Shown here piece by piece: positions 5,612-7,012 of a DNA stretch of 7,012 bases. The stretch covers positions 1 through 7,012 of the forward strand of contig USCJ01000069.1 in NCBI GenBank assembly GCA_900553215.1, written 5' to 3'. This DNA comes from an uncultured Collinsella sp. Its GTDB lineage: Bacteria > Actinomycetota > Coriobacteriia > Coriobacteriales > Coriobacteriaceae. Position 1 is the stretch's first letter. Each line of letters starts with the position of its first letter. The position numbers were made by a program, and so were the translations under genes. Under the pieces are notes generated by a model. It had not been told where the DNA came from and made no database searches. It was given only the letters and a program-made list of their open reading frames with translations.

Positions 5612-6238
5612 ATGGCAAAGTTTGAAGTAAAGAACAGCGAGGGCAAGAAGGTCGCCGAGGCCGAGCTCGCCGCTGAGGTGTACGGCATCGAGCCGAACAT
5701 CCACGTTATGCACCACATCGTCAAGTGCCAGATGGCCTCTTGGCGTCAGGGCACCCAGTCCGCTAAGGGCCGCTCTGAGGTTTCCGGTGGCGGCAAGAAG
5801 CCTTGGCGTCAGAAGGGCACCGGCCGTGCCCGTCAGGGTTCCATCCGTGCTGCCCAGTGGCGTCACGGTGGCGTTATCTTCGCCCCCAAGCCCCGTTCCT
5901 ACGCTAAGCGTATGAACAACAAGGAGGTCAAGCTGGCTATGCGCTCCGCGCTGTCCGCCAAGCTGGCCGATGGCGAGCTCGTGCTCGTCGACGACTACGG
6001 CTTCGAGAAGCCTTCCACCAAGGCTGCCGTTGCCATGCTCAAGGCTCTTGGCCTTGAGGGCAAGCGTCTGACCATCATCGTTCGCGATGAGGACGTCAAC
6101 GCCTACCTGTCGTTCCGCAACATTCCCAAGACGTTCATCATCACTGCCGACGAGGCCAACACCTACGATCTCGTCAACAACAACGCCGTGCTGATGCCCG
6201 CCGACATCGCCGCTCACTTCGGGGAGGTGCTTGCATAA
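5612..6238 (+). CDS. rplD: 50S ribosomal protein L4
   Basis: This 208-residue L4 is complete. L4 binds 23S rRNA domain I, lines the exit tunnel, and in E. coli also represses the S10 operon. The conserved tunnel-loop motif GGGKKPWRQKGTGRARQGS is at 59-77, followed by RHGGVIFAPKPRSY (84-97), as expected for the family. AAGGAG (5597-5602) lies 9 nt before the ATG. The 46-nt gap after rplC has no evident regulatory structure. The stop codon abuts the rplW start (TAAATG), so the two are probably translationally coupled. If L4 also controls this operon, the likely target is the leader before rplC, but that is inferred from E. coli only. Confidence 0.98.
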   Translation: MAKFEVKNSEGKKVAEAELAAEVYGIEPNIHVMHHIVKCQMASWRQGTQSAKGRSEVSGGGKKPWRQKGTGRARQGSIRAAQWRHGGVIFAPKPRSYAKRMNNKEVKLAMRSALSAKLADGELVLVDDYGFEKPSTKAAVAMLKALGLEGKRLTIIVRDEDVNAYLSFRNIPKTFIITADEANTYDLVNNNAVLMPADIAAHFGEVLA

Positions 6239-6526
6239 ATGACCGCCCACGAGATCATCATCCGTCCGATCGTGTCCGAGCGTTCCTTCTCCGGCATGGA
6301 GCAGAACAAGTACACGTTCGAGGTCGCCAAGGATGCTAACAAGTATCAGATCAAGGACGCTGTCGAGGAGATCTTCGGCGTCAAGGTCGTTCGCGTGAAC
6401 ACCTTGACGGTCAAGCCCAAGACCAAGCGCGTGCGCTATGTCGCCGGCAAGACCCGTTCTTGGAAGAAGGCCATCGTCACGCTGGCCGAGGGCGACACCA
6501 TCGAGGTCTTTGGCAACCAGGCCTAA
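6239..6526 (+). CDS. rplW: 50S ribosomal protein L23
   Basis: This 95-residue protein is L23, which sits at the exit-tunnel opening and docks trigger factor and the signal recognition particle. Family features are the N-terminal IIIRPIVSERS (6-16), the KYTFEV strand, and the region from IFGVKVVRVNTLTVK to TRSWKKAIVTL in the C-terminal half. Its length is normal. The ATG directly follows the rplD stop, and its Shine-Dalgarno GGGGAGG (6221-6227) lies inside the rplD C-terminal codons. It is the last gene before an unusually long gap to rplB. Confidence 0.97.
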   Translation: MTAHEIIIRPIVSERSFSGMEQNKYTFEVAKDANKYQIKDAVEEIFGVKVVRVNTLTVKPKTKRVRYVAGKTRSWKKAIVTLAEGDTIEVFGNQA

Positions 6527-6544
6527 GACTCGCTGCTGTTGAGT

Positions 6545-6580
6545 GAGCTCATGCCTCCCAAATAGGGGAGGCGAGAGCTC
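6545..6580 (+). other. stable hairpin after rplW
   Basis: GAGCTC (6545-6550) and GCCTCCC (6553-6559) pair with GGGAGGC (6566-6572) and GAGCTC (6575-6580) around a 6-nt loop, 13 bp with a 2-by-2 internal loop. No T run follows, so it is not a standard intrinsic terminator. It could slow polymerase, protect the 3' end of an rplC-rplD-rplW transcript, or bind a ribosomal protein. A second hairpin follows directly: TTTCGGGCGT (6585-6594) pairs with ACGCCCGGAA (6606-6615), 10 bp with one G-U, and overlaps the promoter-like element. Confidence 0.45.
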
Positions 6581-6599
6581 AAGGTTTCGGGCGTATAAA

Positions 6600-6626
6600 A
6601 TGGACACGCCCGGAACCGTGTATACG
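6600..6626 (+). promoter_or_regulatory. promoter-like 26-bp element, copy 2 (upstream of rplB)
   Basis: This copy differs from the one at 4735-4760 at only three positions (6, 14 and 16 of 26). The right end gives TATACG (6621-6626), a weaker -10 than in copy 1, with a predicted transcript start near 6632. It lies inside the rplW-rplB gap, 80 nt before rplB, and suggests that rplB and the genes after it have their own promoter. A TATAAA sits immediately upstream at 6594-6599 and could be another -10. The element can also fold: GACAC (6603-6607) with GTGTC (6631-6635), CGGA (6611-6614) with TCCG (6627-6630), and CGT (6617-6619) with ACG (6624-6626). It may therefore act as RNA instead of DNA. 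Confidence 0.45.
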
Positions 6627-6634
6627 TCCGGTGT

Positions 6635-6702
6635 CATCGCACCCGAGGCAGAACCTCGAATCCCTGTCTGCGATGGCTAACGGATTCCTATTGAAAGGGA
6701 TT
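6635..6702 (+). promoter_or_regulatory. rplB leader RNA with competing Shine-Dalgarno-masking pairings
   Basis: CATCGCA (6635-6641) pairs perfectly with TGCGATG (6669-6675). Inside it CGAGG (6644-6648) pairs with CCTCG (6654-6658) around a 5-nt loop. This leaves a single-stranded segment, AATCCCT (6659-6665), which is a perfect 7-nt complement of AGGGATT (6696-6702), the Shine-Dalgarno region of rplB, and could form a pseudoknot. The same Shine-Dalgarno can instead pair locally, ATTCCT (6684-6689) with AGGGAT (6696-6701), 6 bp with one G-U. Two alternative ways to hide one ribosome binding site suggest translational control, possibly by a ribosomal protein of the downstream operon. The regulator is not known from the sequence. 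Confidence 0.5.
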
Positions 6703-6705
6703 GTA

Positions 6706-7012
6706 ATGGCTGTAAAGCACCTTAAGCCGACCTCCGCTGGTAGGCGTTGGCAGACGATCTCCGATTTCTCTGAGATCACCTGCACCAAGCCCGAGAAGTC
6801 TCTTCTCGAGCCCCTGCCCAAGAAGGCCGGTCGTAACAACAACGGCCGCATCACCACCCGCCACCAGGGCGGCGGCGTGAAGCGTCGTTACCGCGTGATC
6901 GACTTCAAGCGCAACAAGGACGGCGTGCCCGCCAAGGTTGCCGAGATCGAGTACGATCCGAACCGCTCCGCCCGTATCGCCCTCCTGCACTTCGCAGATG
7001 GCGAGAAGCGCT
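6706..7012 (+). CDS. rplB: 50S ribosomal protein L2, N-terminal part (runs off the window)
   Basis: The first 102 codons are present and the frame stays open to the right edge. L2 is about 275 residues in bacteria, so roughly the first third is seen. L2 is a 23S rRNA-binding protein required for subunit joining and peptidyl-transferase activity. The match covers [19 protein letters not shown] (31-49), [20 protein letters not shown] (50-69) and [14 protein letters not shown] (81-94), all strongly conserved in L2. GAAAGGGA (6693-6700) lies 5 nt before the ATG. The 179-nt gap from rplW is long for this operon, where these genes are usually close together. Confidence 0.97.
   Translation, partial: MAVKHLKPTSAGRRWQTISDFSEITCTKPEKSLLEPLPKKAGRNNNGRITTRHQGGGVKRRYRVIDFKRNKDGVPAKVAEIEYDPNRSARIALLHFADGEKR

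Noticed and set aside
5579..6637. Long minus-strand frame (about 352 codons) opposite rplD and rplW
   Set aside because: It mirrors well-identified ribosomal genes and has no domain or ribosome binding site of its own. The frames at 4642-5436 and 3078-3890 are rejected for the same reason.
1..7012. tRNA or rRNA genes, CRISPR arrays, insertion sequences
   Set aside because: No cloverleaf, rRNA core sequence, regularly spaced repeat, transposase or terminal inverted repeats were seen on either strand.

Overview
All genes in this window lie on the + strand in GC-rich sequence. The order is: a leader region, a carbon-starvation (CstA-family) transporter, a large protein with a C-terminal Toprim-like domain, and the start of an S10-type ribosomal operon (rplC, rplD, rplW, partial rplB). 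The GC content, the strongly C-ending codons and the look of the ribosomal proteins suggest an actinobacterial genome. I would guess Coriobacteriia, Collinsella-like, but that is an inference and not a database match.

Region 1 (1-260) is the cstA leader. A perfect 13-bp intrinsic terminator ends only about 35 nt before the cstA start. Upstream are mutually exclusive hairpins and a short ORF ending in an Ile/Val run (NIISVVII then stop). Together they fit a ribosome-stalling attenuator that would switch cstA on when branched-chain amino acids are short. Region 2 (261-2150) is cstA, closed by a perfect 14-bp terminator.

Region 3 (2334-4526) encodes a 730-residue protein. It has a winged-helix-like N-terminus, a linker of about 300 low-complexity residues with RGG/Arg-rich patches, and a C-terminal domain resembling the Toprim domain of JetD (DUF2220, Wadjet). 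No jetA, jetB or jetC gene is present. It appears to be a stand-alone nucleic-acid protein next to the ribosomal operon.

Region 4 (4527-4944) is a 418-nt gap with two hairpins, a promoter-like element and a structured rplC leader. The usual first gene of the operon, rpsJ, is not there. Region 5 (4945-6526) is rplC-rplD-rplW, closely packed. Region 6 (6527-6705) is an unusually long gap before rplB. It carries a second copy of the 26-bp element found upstream of rplC (23 of 26 bases identical) and a folded leader. In both ribosomal leaders a perfect complement to the Shine-Dalgarno region is present, suggesting translational autoregulation in two separate units. rplB runs off the right edge.

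The points most worth a second look are the Ile/Val attenuator on cstA, the Toprim/RGG protein, and the duplicated element with paired Shine-Dalgarno-masking leaders that seems to split the S10 operon.
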